26,794 nucleotides of DNA from Pelargonium cotyledonis (taxonomy: Eukaryota; Streptophyta; Magnoliopsida; Geraniales; Geraniaceae): assembly GCA_036897625.1 (NCBI GenBank), contig JAYMTA010000566.1, positions 1 through 26,794 on the forward strand, read 5' to 3'. Of this stretch, positions 1 to 13,311 are shown piece after piece. The notes beneath the pieces are model-generated. The model did not search any database. It saw nothing but the letters and a program-made list of their open reading frames with translations, and was not told the DNA's origin. Each line of letters starts with the position of its first letter. The first letter of the stretch is position 1. Both the position numbers and the translations under genes were made by a program.

Positions 1-697
1 TATCCAAGTAACGCTTACCCAAAACGGTTCTACAATAATTACAATTAGACTTAGAACAAATTGAATATACCTCTTCCTTGTGATCTTAAAAATGTTGTTT
101 TTTTTTTCATTTTTGGTATAAATACATATCATTCTATAATGTCACACACAATCTACTAAGGATGGGACCAAAACATAACATGGAGCCTTAACAGATCAAA
201 AGTACGAAGCTATAACCAACACAAGTACCTATGTCTTCTATACCATATTGAGCAGATCCAAGTGGGCATTGACAGAAGCTATTGCATGGGAACCATGAGG
301 AGAAGGGCCCACCTAATCCCCTGCCACACTGTCCCAACTGGTAAATGTGCTGGGACAACAATCTCTGAACCTTATCCTCCAATTCCCATCATCATCATCA
401 TCAAACCATCACAAACAGTGTGTCAACAACTTCTCTATTCCACAGTAAATTCAACTCAAAAACTCACTTTTCCATGAACTGAAGGAATACAGAACAGAAA
501 CTGCATATCAATGAAAATTTTTCTCTTCAAAACAAATAAATGTTTTTTTTCTTTTCTTTTCTTTTTGTCAAATCGGATGAAACAAGCGCCTCCTATAAGT
601 TGATTTCAGAAACTTAAAACAGAGTCTAAGACTAGGATTTTTTTGCTGTACACGAAGTAACGAACAAATAAAAATCAAACTAAGAAGACGGTTCATT
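1..697. other. 3' flank of the SnAK kinase gene
   Basis: This stretch lies downstream of the kinase stop codon, which sits at 698-700 on the minus strand. It should hold the 3' UTR and then the left-hand spacer. It is AT-rich, with T-runs near 99-108 and 543-566. Short open frames on both strands (for example minus 188-382) show no recognisable domain. I cannot place the poly(A) site and see no other gene. Confidence 0.5.
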
Positions 698-5058
<4,361 letters not shown>

Positions 5059-6090
5059 GGTGCCTTGAATCTCGAAGAAGTTTGGAGCAACAAAAAAGAA
5101 GTCAAACCTGTAAAAGGACATGACTCTAATTAACAAACCATATAATGGTTCATACATCCAACAACACCAACTAATTGCACATTCACATAAAACAGTTTCA
5201 CATAGAAAACTCAACCAAGAACAAAGTTCCAATCATCAAAAAAATCATCATGATGACTGATGAGCAATACTTGCGCAAGTGATTTGGGGTTTCTATACAC
5301 TCCATTTTAAATTACATTGATTGAAGAAAAAAGATGAACTTGACCTCAATCTAAAATTGGGATTGATTCAAATATCGAAAAGGCACGCAATCCTTGTTAC
5401 TTACAGAAGAGGAGAGACGGCTTCAAGCCCTAACAAGCTCTGCTATTCCAGTGGATGCCATTCAGACAAATGATGAATACAATTGCTGGTATTGAAGCCG
5501 TTAGGTTTCAAACCCAGCATCGTGGTGACAGCTCCAGCTTATAAGAACCAATGCAGACCCGATCACCGCCCTTCACCAGCAATCCGTTGACCTTTTCACA
5601 CATTTAATACACCCCAAAAAAATTAAATATAAATAAATAAAATAATAAATACAAGAACAATTTTTACTTTTCGTATTAACCAAACTCGCATTGAGCTCTC
5701 AGACGCCACCAACAAGCACACGCAACAATAAACAATTATATCAAATAAACTCCACACCCATAAACAGTCCATACCCGAAATCCAAAACCCTACCTTTTAT
5801 GCTATTCGATCACGAAATAGACCGCGCTGTTGACGACGAAAAAAAACCAATCCAAAAACCCTAAGCTCCAACTTCGGGACCGAAATGGAAAGAACCGACG
5901 CCTCCGGCCAAGAAATAATCAAGAACTGGACGCGGAGGCAGATCAAATGTCGTGATAAACGGCAATTGAAAACCCTAGCTTCGATCCCCAAAAAATTGCG
6001 AAATGGATTGGAATGGGAAAGAAACCCTAAATTTGAGGATTTGGGCTGTGACAAAGGAGATGCGAGAGAGAGATTTGAAATTGGAGCAGG
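5059..6090 (-). promoter_or_regulatory. spliced 5' leader of the kinase gene
   Basis: Upstream of the kinase ATG, a pyrimidine-rich 3' splice site borders the first coding exon at 5106/5107. A strong GTAAGT donor follows a probable leader exon at 5405, so 5107-5404 looks like a 5'UTR intron. Further up, 5794-6090 has no ATG on the minus strand and a CT-rich start. It ends at a possible donor (AAAAG|GTAGGG at 5794/5793) and looks like the first leader exon; its acceptor is not clear. Telo-box motifs AAACCCTA occur at 5785-5792, 5856-5863, 5970-5977 and 6022-6029, a motif common near starts of housekeeping plant genes. A 25-codon upstream ORF is present on the minus strand at 5443-5520. The 74-aa plus-strand frame at 5885-6109 is most likely incidental. 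Splicing and start site are inferred. Confidence 0.55.
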
Positions 6091-6936
6091 GGCAATTTGG
6101 GGAAGTTAAAAAAGCGGGCGTGTGAAGCGCGTCCGGAGAATCAGGAGAGTATTGAGTGTCAGAGACAGGAAGTACTCGTTTGTATTTTTCAACTGCTGGA
6201 CGGTTTGTGTTCGTTATCGGGAACCAATTGTTGCTCTACTTACACGCACGCCAAATCACGCGTGTGCTATAATCTCTATGTTTGCAACTTTAGAGGTAAA
6301 AAGAATCTAAAATTATAAATGGCTAAATAATATATTCTCTAACGATATATTTTGAACCCTTAAATAATTGGAAATTTGATGAATCATATTGGGGCAATTA
6401 AGATTTCTATTGATATTTTAGGATTTGGGTTGAAATTACCCGATCCGATCCGAAATGAACCAAGACCAATAATTCGTTTTGATTCAAATTTTTGCTTGCG
6501 GAATGTAAGAATTACTTCAATCTATTTGCAATTTTATAATAAATATTTTATTTGGATTCAGCGCGAGATCGAAGTTCGAAAGTGCACGTGAGTTTGATTT
6601 CAAATTATTGGATTTAAAAGTTCTCATTTTTATAAATGTATGGATATCCGCTTGATAAAATTCTCTAACTTCAAAAGTATATGCCATAGTTGAGAGTTTT
6701 TTTTTTTTTTTGTTTAAAAGCATGGGACAGCAAGCTTGCTTTGCAGTCCAGTGTTTCTCACCCCCTAAGGGACCGTTACCCTATTAGTTGTAAGTTCCCT
6801 TAAACCTATAAATCCCTTGTGAGTTGAGACAGTGAATAACTATTTTCTACCATTCTTTTCCTTTTTAAAGTTCACAGTTTCTTTTAGCACTTTAGTTTAG
6901 ATATTTGGTTGGACATTTTATAAATATTAAAATAAG

Positions 6937-7240
6937 GTTGAGGTTGAAGGTGATGCACAGAGACTCATTTTGGATCTCCGGTTAGGGTCCGATTTGAATG
7001 GTTTATATGGGCTTATTCTGAGTGATTGTAATAAACTAGCTCTTGATTTTGAGAACATTTGTTTCTCTTTTATATTTCGATCTGCGAATGTGTTGACTCA
7101 TAGTTTAGCTAGGGCCTCCATTTCTTTGTCTGATTATAGTAATTGGGTTGTTCCGGACAGTCCTCCGGTTATAATCCAAACTCTACTTTGAGTACTTAAT
7201 GGAAAGCTATGTTCTTGATTCAAAAATAAATAAATAAATA
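6937..7240 (+). mobile_element. 5'-truncated LINE 3' end (RNase H C-terminus)
   Basis: The frame from 6937 to the stop at 7189-7191 reads VEVEGDAQRLILDL..., then CFSFIFRSANVLTHSLAR and WVVPDSPPVI before the stop. The order acidic 'VEGDA', aromatic/Ser strand, RxAN...H.LAR and terminal W..DSPP is that of the reverse-transcriptase-associated RNase H-like domain at the C-terminus of plant non-LTR retrotransposons. About 30 nt after the stop comes an A-rich tail (7221-7240), as expected for a LINE 3' end. Only the last 80 or so codons remain and the RT is gone, so this is a dead 5'-truncated copy. A stand-alone RNase H-like host gene is possible but less likely without a start codon or introns. 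Confidence 0.65.
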
Positions 7241-7671
7241 CTACTTGGTCCATTTTATATTTGTATTGTTGGATTCACAGGCTTCAATGATCAAACAAGT
7301 GGAAACGATGGGCCCACTCCGGCATATAATTATAGCACATTCATTAATATTAATCTTAATCATTGTTCACTATAATTTAGTTTACTTGAAATTCACTTGG
7401 TGTTTGGTATGTTACTAAGACAAGCATAACCAATTGGTGACCGTGCTGATATGTCGTTTTTGTCTAAACGAATGATTATGTTGCAATTGATGTTGGGCGG
7501 AGACCGTAGTAGACATTCATTAATATTGGTCTCTAAAAATTTCATTATATGTTAGTAAATTTCAATAACTTCAAGAAATGTGTCTTCACCCAACGATAAT
7601 GACACATTTATGACGCTCATGAAGTAGTGGTAGCTATGCAGACCGAAGGAGAGGGTAACCCTAGCGTCTTG

Positions 7672-7838
7672 GATTTGATAGTTCAAGACATTTTGTATAT
7701 TTCAAAAGTTTTATTTCAATTTCTTTTAATTGGGTTAGGCGGTCTGCGAACCGAGTAGTACACGCATTAGCTAGGTCGTCTGTTAATGTTTCAGGAACTG
7801 AAGAGTCATTCATAATCAAATCTCCAATCTCCCATTGA
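7672..7838 (+). mobile_element. second, frameshifted LINE RNase H fragment
   Basis: Plus-strand translation gives DLIVQDIL at 7672-7695. Then, in a different frame, it gives FNWVRRSANRVVHALARSS, ending at the stop 7836-7838. Both pieces fit the same RNase H-like domain as the neighbouring remnant, in the right order but separated by a frame change. The sequence differs enough from the first copy to be a separate insertion rather than a duplicate. It is a pseudogenic relic. The 64-aa minus-strand frame over the same bases is a shadow. Confidence 0.55.
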
Positions 7839-8191
7839 TGTTTCCCAATTATCATAGTCGGAGATGATTATTTGGTAACAGAAGTACAATTCCGTTCAGA
7901 AAAAATTTTCATAACATCGGCACAAATATGAACTTTCTGTCATTCCTTTTTTTTTTTTGTACTTTTTTATTTATAAAATTAAATTGAAATAAAAGACAAC
8001 GATGCAAACATAAAAAAGAAGAAGTTAATAGGCTAAAATTTATATTATTGACAGTTCAGGGGTGAAAATGTTAAGCGCCAGCCATAGAAACGAAAGGCTC
8101 GGGTAGTTCCATCATTTCCCAGACTCTGGCCCCGCAAATTCCCGGGCCGCCCCCCACAACCCCCCCAGCGAGTCGCCGCCGACCACCCATC

Positions 8192-10921
8192 ATGGCCGTC
8201 GGTGTTCTCGCTCTACAGGGATCTTTTAACGAACACATAGCAGGCATCTCCAACTGCCCATATTCCATTTTCTTCTCTTTCTATCATTGCACTCTACGTG
8301 TTCGACGATATGACTCAACACTAATTTTCACTGTTTTTTTTTCCGGCAGCGCTTAGGAGGCTGGGCGTGAAAGGTGTCGAGATACGGAAGCCAGAGCAGC
8401 TCGAGAGCGTGACGTCGCTTATCATTCCCGGAGGAGAGAGCACCACCATGGCCAAGCTTGCCGAGTGCCACAACCTGGTGCTTTCTCGCTACTCTTCTCT
8501 TGTTCGCTTTAGTAGAGTTTTGTTTGTTTCTTCACTGGTTGATTGGAAATGTGAAGACATAGAGTTATTGCTGAAATTTTACTTTGGATTCTCTATTTGG
8601 ACTGAGTTTTTGTGTGATTGGGTGATTTGGGTAGGATTGTTGTGTGGCAATTTTGCATCAAAAACAGAATTTTATTCTTATGTTAAGAGTGAATTAGTAA
8701 CTGATGTTGCATCATCTCTGTTTTTGTTGTGGAGAAATTTTGGCTAAATGAACTTGATGAAAAATGAATCCAATTCAGCAACAGAAGTCCTATTGCAGTA
8801 CTCAGTGTCAGCAATGAAAATGAGCTTCATTTGATGTTATATTGTTATGTTCTTCAATTGATATGCAGTTTCCTGCTTTGCGCGATTTTGTTAAAACGGG
8901 AAAGCCTGTTTGGGGAACCTGTGCCGGTCTTATCTTCCTGGCAAACAAAGCAATAGGTGCGTTTTCAAGTCATCTTGTATCGATTGTTACTGCAGTGCCC
9001 CTTGTTTCTCCTCCTCTTTAGTTCGAGAAACAAGAGCTCTCAAAAGCATCATGATTCTGAAATGTCTGGCATGTAAATTCTTTGCAGGACAAAAAACGGG
9101 AGGACAAGAATTAGTTGGGGGCCTAAACTGTACTGTCCATAGAAACTTCTTTGGCAGTCAGGTATGCTTGAGTTGATTGTAATTGCCAACTTAGTTGAAG
9201 CATGGACTGCTTAGTAAAAGATAGAAAAGAATATATGGAAACTGGTGGTGCTTGGCTGAGTCTGCTTTCACCATTTAGTGATCATGAGAATTTTGTATTT
9301 TGAGCCTGTAAGGACAAACTGCATTTGGACATCATGTTGGAATTGAATAGTTCATTTCTGTTTTGCATAGCTTATTAAGAACCTGTCATGGAGAATGTTC
9401 GGTGGAAAGATCAGGTTTCAATAACCATGTATCTTTCTAGGTTCATCTCTAAGATCTCATGATGCATATAGTTTTTAGTTCTCAATGGTTGTGATCATGT
9501 TAATAGATGTTCACTTGAATTTGTAATACGATCTTGGTCTAACACAAACATGTTCCAGAAAAATGTTATGGTGCTTGATTATTATAATCTCAATCCCCAT
9601 TTACTTTCACGAGCATATATTAATTTACTGGAGTAATCATTGTAAATGATTTGGTCATTTATCTAAACGCAAAAACAGAATAATGCTTATCACTTTACAG
9701 AAGTGGCATGAATTAATTATCACTTTGAACAGAAACAACAAAATTTTAGTTTATCCGAACAAAATCTTATTGTTCAGATTCAAAGCTTCGAGGCAGATAT
9801 TCTGGTGCCAGAGCTTGCAGCTAAGGAAGGAGGTCCTCCTACATTTCCTGGAGTTTTTATTCGTGCTCCTGCAATCCTTGAAGCAGGGCCAGAAGTTGAA
9901 GTACTATCTGATTATGCCGTGTCATCTAACAAGGCATCGGATTTACACTCTACTTCTGATGGTCAAGAGGTTTGCCATTTGTTCTTTCTTCTACCCAAGT
10001 CTTTGACCTGCAATATCTTTGATGCAGAATATGCTGTCTAGTTCAAATCTTTCGAATGTTATAGTCTTTTTAGTGTGCTGTTATGAGCGCTGTCGCTTTT
10101 TAGAGAGGCCATATCTGATGACCATGCATCTATTTGCTTGTGGTGAGGACTGTTTGTGACATGCATTTTGCCTAAATTTGTGAGATTCTCGACACACCGG
10201 ACACTGCTGAGATATTATTGGATATAATGGTCCATAATCCTCATTCCGTCTCAAAAACGAGTGTCTATTTTCCAATTTTTGTACAAGTTAAGGATAAGTT
10301 AGGGTTGGAAATTCTCTCCTTTATCCCCAACATGTTCTAGTTGTGACAAACTCAAGAGATTCTTTACTAACTGACCGTAAAAGTAAAATGAACACTCGTT
10401 TTGGGACATATCATTTAGAGAAAGTACACATTTATTTGGAGAAAGATAGAGTATTGTAGCTCTAATTTTAGTGGCATCTATATTTGAATGGATTCAGAAA
10501 ACGGGATATTTTTCAATTGCAAATCCTGCAGATACCAACCTTGGAAAAATCTATTGCAATATCGAGAATTATCTGAGTGATTGATTCATAGATCTCTCTC
10601 TTGTGACACTTTCCAAATTACCTTTGGATATTTTAGGAAAACACTGGTTCCGAGAAGAAAGTTATTGTGGCTGTAAAGCAAGGGAACTTGTTGGCGACTG
10701 CTTTCCACCCCGAACTGACCTCAGACACGCGATGGTATTCAAAATTTTCCATTCACATTGTAAATAATCTTTTATACGAGCTTCTAAACAATTGCTTGTG
10801 CAGGCATAGTTACTTTCTGAAGATGGCGACTGATCTGGAAGAGGCGGGGCCAAGTAAAATCATTGCAGTTGATCTGAGTTTCAACGAACATCCTGGAAAG
10901 GATCTCCCATTGCTATTGTGA
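8192..10921 (+). CDS. PDX2: PDX2, glutaminase subunit of pyridoxal 5'-phosphate synthase
   Basis: This class I glutamine amidotransferase releases ammonia from glutamine and passes it to PDX1, which builds vitamin B6 (pyridoxal 5'-phosphate) in the cytosol. Exons are 8192-8243, 8350-8477, 8869-8956, 9088-9161, 9778-9969, 10637-10734 and 10804-10921, giving 249 aa (Arabidopsis has about 255). The N-terminus [20 protein letters not shown] is typical of the SNO/YaaE family. PGGES lies near residue 50. The nucleophile is Cys78 in WGTCAG, and the triad is completed by His202 and Glu204 in FHPEL. All key residues are present. Intron 1 (8244-8349) has a GC donor; the other introns are GT-AG. ATG 8192 is chosen because translation from it gives the conserved family N-terminus. 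The neighbouring kinase and root-cap genes match the Arabidopsis PDX2 neighbourhood. Confidence 0.97.
10235..10426. mobile_element. Stowaway-like MITE in PDX2 intron 5
   Basis: The left end (about 10243-10270) contains TCCGTCTCAAAAACGAGTGT. The right end (10382-10409), read on the other strand, contains GTCCCAAAACGAGTGTTCAT. These form an imperfect terminal inverted repeat resembling the plant Stowaway consensus CTCCCTCCGTCCCA, and TA dinucleotides flank both sides. At about 190 bp with no coding capacity it fits a non-autonomous Tc1/mariner element. It lies wholly within intron 9970-10636 and does not touch the splice sites. The outer ends are decayed, so exact borders are uncertain. Confidence 0.7.
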
Positions 10922-11683
10922 CAGAGTCGAAGAGATAGTCTTGAAAATAGTTTCTTCACATCTTATAGTTTAGTATCTTTGCCATTTATTTTCTGTCACT
11001 TCTGAATATCAAATACACAGTATATATATTAATTATTTTTTCATAGAACTAGACAGCCACTTCTGCATTTCATAAGTTGGGAGTCAGGTCATGACTTGTG
11101 ATGTTAAAAGTGAGTCATGATGATGAGAGCTTCATGAGAGTTCAGAGCAAGGTCACATGTGTTGGGAACTCTTTGAATTGTATCATTATTTATTATAATA
11201 CTAAATTCTAGACACGTGTCATCACATTTATTGTGATTTGAGTATACACCGTGCTTTTCTTTTTATAAATAAATCTCAATTAGTTGGTCTCGTTTTTAAA
11301 GTGGATTGTTTTCTCTTTAGATATTGTGCTCAAATCAAAGGGGTAACGTTTATTAAATTTTGCTTTGCATGCATCAAGCTAATGAGCGATATGCATAAGA
11401 TTGATGAGATAATAGTCTCGATATTTAAGAAAAATTCACCTCAAAATACATTTCCGTATATAACAAACAAAAGATCAAAAGAAAAGAGTCCTACCTAATA
11501 AAAGTTGACTTGAAATTAAAAAATGTATCAACTTTAGCAACAATTCTAGCAAAATTCAAACTTGCCAAAGTCTCATTTTGAGAACTATCCCATCCTTGAA
11601 GGAAGCTAACAATAGAATTGACAAGTAATGTTTATGTGAATAAATCTATGGATTTTATGTTCTAAGTAGTAATGTTTTTGCAG

Positions 11684-11770
11684 GTAATGTTGGATCCTGA
11701 GGTCGAGGCTGGGGAGGGTCTGATTCGATTACACGAACACTTCGTGATTCGAACGTTAGCGAGTGGTTAA
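11684..11770 (+). other. exon-like open stretch after a splice-acceptor motif
   Basis: A good acceptor (TTTTTGCAG, ending 11683) is followed directly by 28 open codons starting VMLDPEVEAGEG and a TAA stop at 11768-11770. GC content is higher than around it. It includes the hairpin CACGAA-CAC-TTCGTG. I recognise no domain and see no upstream partner exon. It may be chance, or the last exon of a decayed gene. Confidence 0.2.
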
Positions 11771-12655
11771 TTACTAGTGCACTAATTAATTAAGACTAAT
11801 TTTTATTAGTTTATTGGCATTTAGCCAATGGGTCGACTAGCTGAAGAGGTATCTTGAAATTCAGATCACTTGTTGCTTAGCAAATGATCTACAGCTGTGA
11901 TTATTGGTCTTGGGTTGAATTTTTGCTATTATGGAATATTATAATGAAAGGCTCTTCTAATTTTTGTCCGATGGTCACCATAATTAAATAGTAATTTATT
12001 TATTGTTTTGAGACCAAGGAGTCTCGTGCATCCAACCTATTACTGACTGAGACTTAGACAAGACACAAAGTAAAATGGATCTGTACGGGTGCTCCGCACT
12101 CGCAAACTTATTGAAACACGTATGAATATTAATTGATGAGGTGACATCTCCTCGTTAGCATGTCTGAGTTTCAAGCTGAGATTCTTTAATTTATGAGATT
12201 GACAATGTTTGAAATACTTATTTCAAATATAGCTCATAAACATGTGAAACTTGAAATTTTATGTTCCAGTTTCTTTATAAAAATAAGTAGTTAATTATAT
12301 CGCGAGTAAAAAAATGGTCAATTTGACTATGTTTTTACTATTTGTAAGCTAAAAATGAATAGTTGAGTACCCTAATTTATTTTTTCAACTTATGAGTCAC
12401 TCAAGAACATAATTAATAACTCTGAATTTGGAGCTGATAAAAAAAGATGAACAATGAATTTGGATATAAAATGAAGACATGAACAAAATTGGGTCCATAA
12501 CATCTACGTCAGCTTTTCTGTCTGAATGCATTTAATTCAAAAGGATTGATAATAATCTAATTTAACTAAATTCTAAGCTAATTAAAACATGCTTTACTAT
12601 CATTTAATTTTGTTACAACCAATACTCATAATTAATAGGAAATATAGTAAATTTA

Positions 12656-12896
12656 GTTTTCATAATTTTTTTTTTTGGTTAAACCATGGATTTTCTTAGA
12701 GGGCCCGCACCATTAGCGGTTGCCACCTTTAAGCAGTTTTACCACATCCAGACTAATCCCATTCAGAGCTGGTCACGGGGTTAAGATTTTGCGCTCCTCC
12801 CAATCGCGACTGTGGGGATTGAACCGTGGTCCGCCCTACCAAAGTCCAGCCCCTGGCACCACTGGACCAACCAACAATTGGTGTTTTCATAATTTT
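12656..12896 (-). mobile_element. tRNA-derived SINE with 14-bp target-site duplication
   Basis: Read on the minus strand, this 213-bp element (12670-12882) starts near its right end with an RNA polymerase III A box TGGTCCAGTGG (12859-12869). A B box GGTTCAATCC follows at 12816-12825. A tRNA-unrelated body comes next, and the element ends in an A run (T run 12666-12676 on the plus strand). The same 14 bp, GTTTTCATAATTTT, flanks it at 12656-12669 and 12883-12896 as a perfect target-site duplication. Internal promoter, poly(A) tail and duplication together define a SINE inserted fairly recently. The family name is not known to me. Confidence 0.85.
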
Positions 12897-12908
12897 CATT
12901 CTCTCACA

Positions 12909-12935
12909 TGTGTGTGTGTGTGTATATATATATAT
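12909..12935. repeat. compound (TG)n(TA)n microsatellite
   Basis: An alternating TG tract of about seven units runs directly into an alternating TA tract of about six units, 13 bp past the SINE duplication. Such tracts are usually length-polymorphic. Confidence 0.9.
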
Positions 12936-13311
12936 TGGGATTTTAGATTTTGATGTGTAACCATTGACCTAAGTTGGTAGAGGACTAGAAAAACATGCAT
13001 GAAGTTTTGGTCCAAAATCTAAATATTTAGTTTATAATAATTAACAATATGACCATTTTGATTTATTTAGAACCCAAGCAAAAACAAGCAAGTTGGTGAA
13101 CATTTATATTACTAATAAAAAAGCAGTCCAAAACCCACTTGCTCAAACTAAAAAAAAAAAAAAAAACAACTAAACTAAAACCCATAGAAACAACAAACAA
13201 CCTAGCCACTTGTTCATGAAAATGAGCAAAATCATCATGAATTAAGCAGAACTCCAAGCCCTAGCTCTCTCTATTTAAGCTCCTCCCAATCCTCTCTGAA
13301 AATCATCATCA

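Larger units (their letters stand above)
6091..8191. other. spacer between divergent kinase and PDX2 genes
   Basis: This 2.1-kb gene-free region separates two head-to-head genes. It is AT-rich and contains two decayed LINE RNase H fragments (listed separately), T-runs at about 6698-6711 and 7948-7958, and a 15-bp direct repeat (7337-7351 and 7513-7527). The last 130 bases (8060-8191) turn GC-rich and are probably the PDX2 5' UTR. No intact gene is seen. Confidence 0.6.
10922..13311. other. spacer between PDX2 and the first root-cap gene
   Basis: This AT-rich region begins with the PDX2 3' UTR; the poly(A) site is not identified. It holds a perfect palindrome GACACGTGTC at 11211-11220 and a small exon-like open stretch at 11684-11770. 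It also holds a tRNA-derived SINE at 12656-12896, a compound microsatellite at 12909-12935, and a run of 18 or so A at about 13150. The last few hundred bases should be the promoter of the root-cap gene. TATTTAA at 13272-13278 is only 34 bp from the ATG, which is too close for a standard TATA box. No intact gene is seen. Confidence 0.6.

Noticed and set aside
5885-6109. 74-aa plus-strand ORF upstream of the kinase
   Set aside because: It overlaps a stretch that behaves as a minus-strand 5' leader (no minus ATG, CT-rich, telo-boxes). The peptide has no recognisable domain.
6914-7259. CATTTTATA on both sides of the first LINE fragment as a target-site duplication
   Set aside because: It is only 9 bp and AT-rich, and the downstream copy starts about 10 bp past the A-rich tail instead of directly after it.
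13272-13278. TATTTAA as the TATA box of root-cap copy A
   Set aside because: It lies only 34 bp before the ATG, which would leave almost no 5' UTR.
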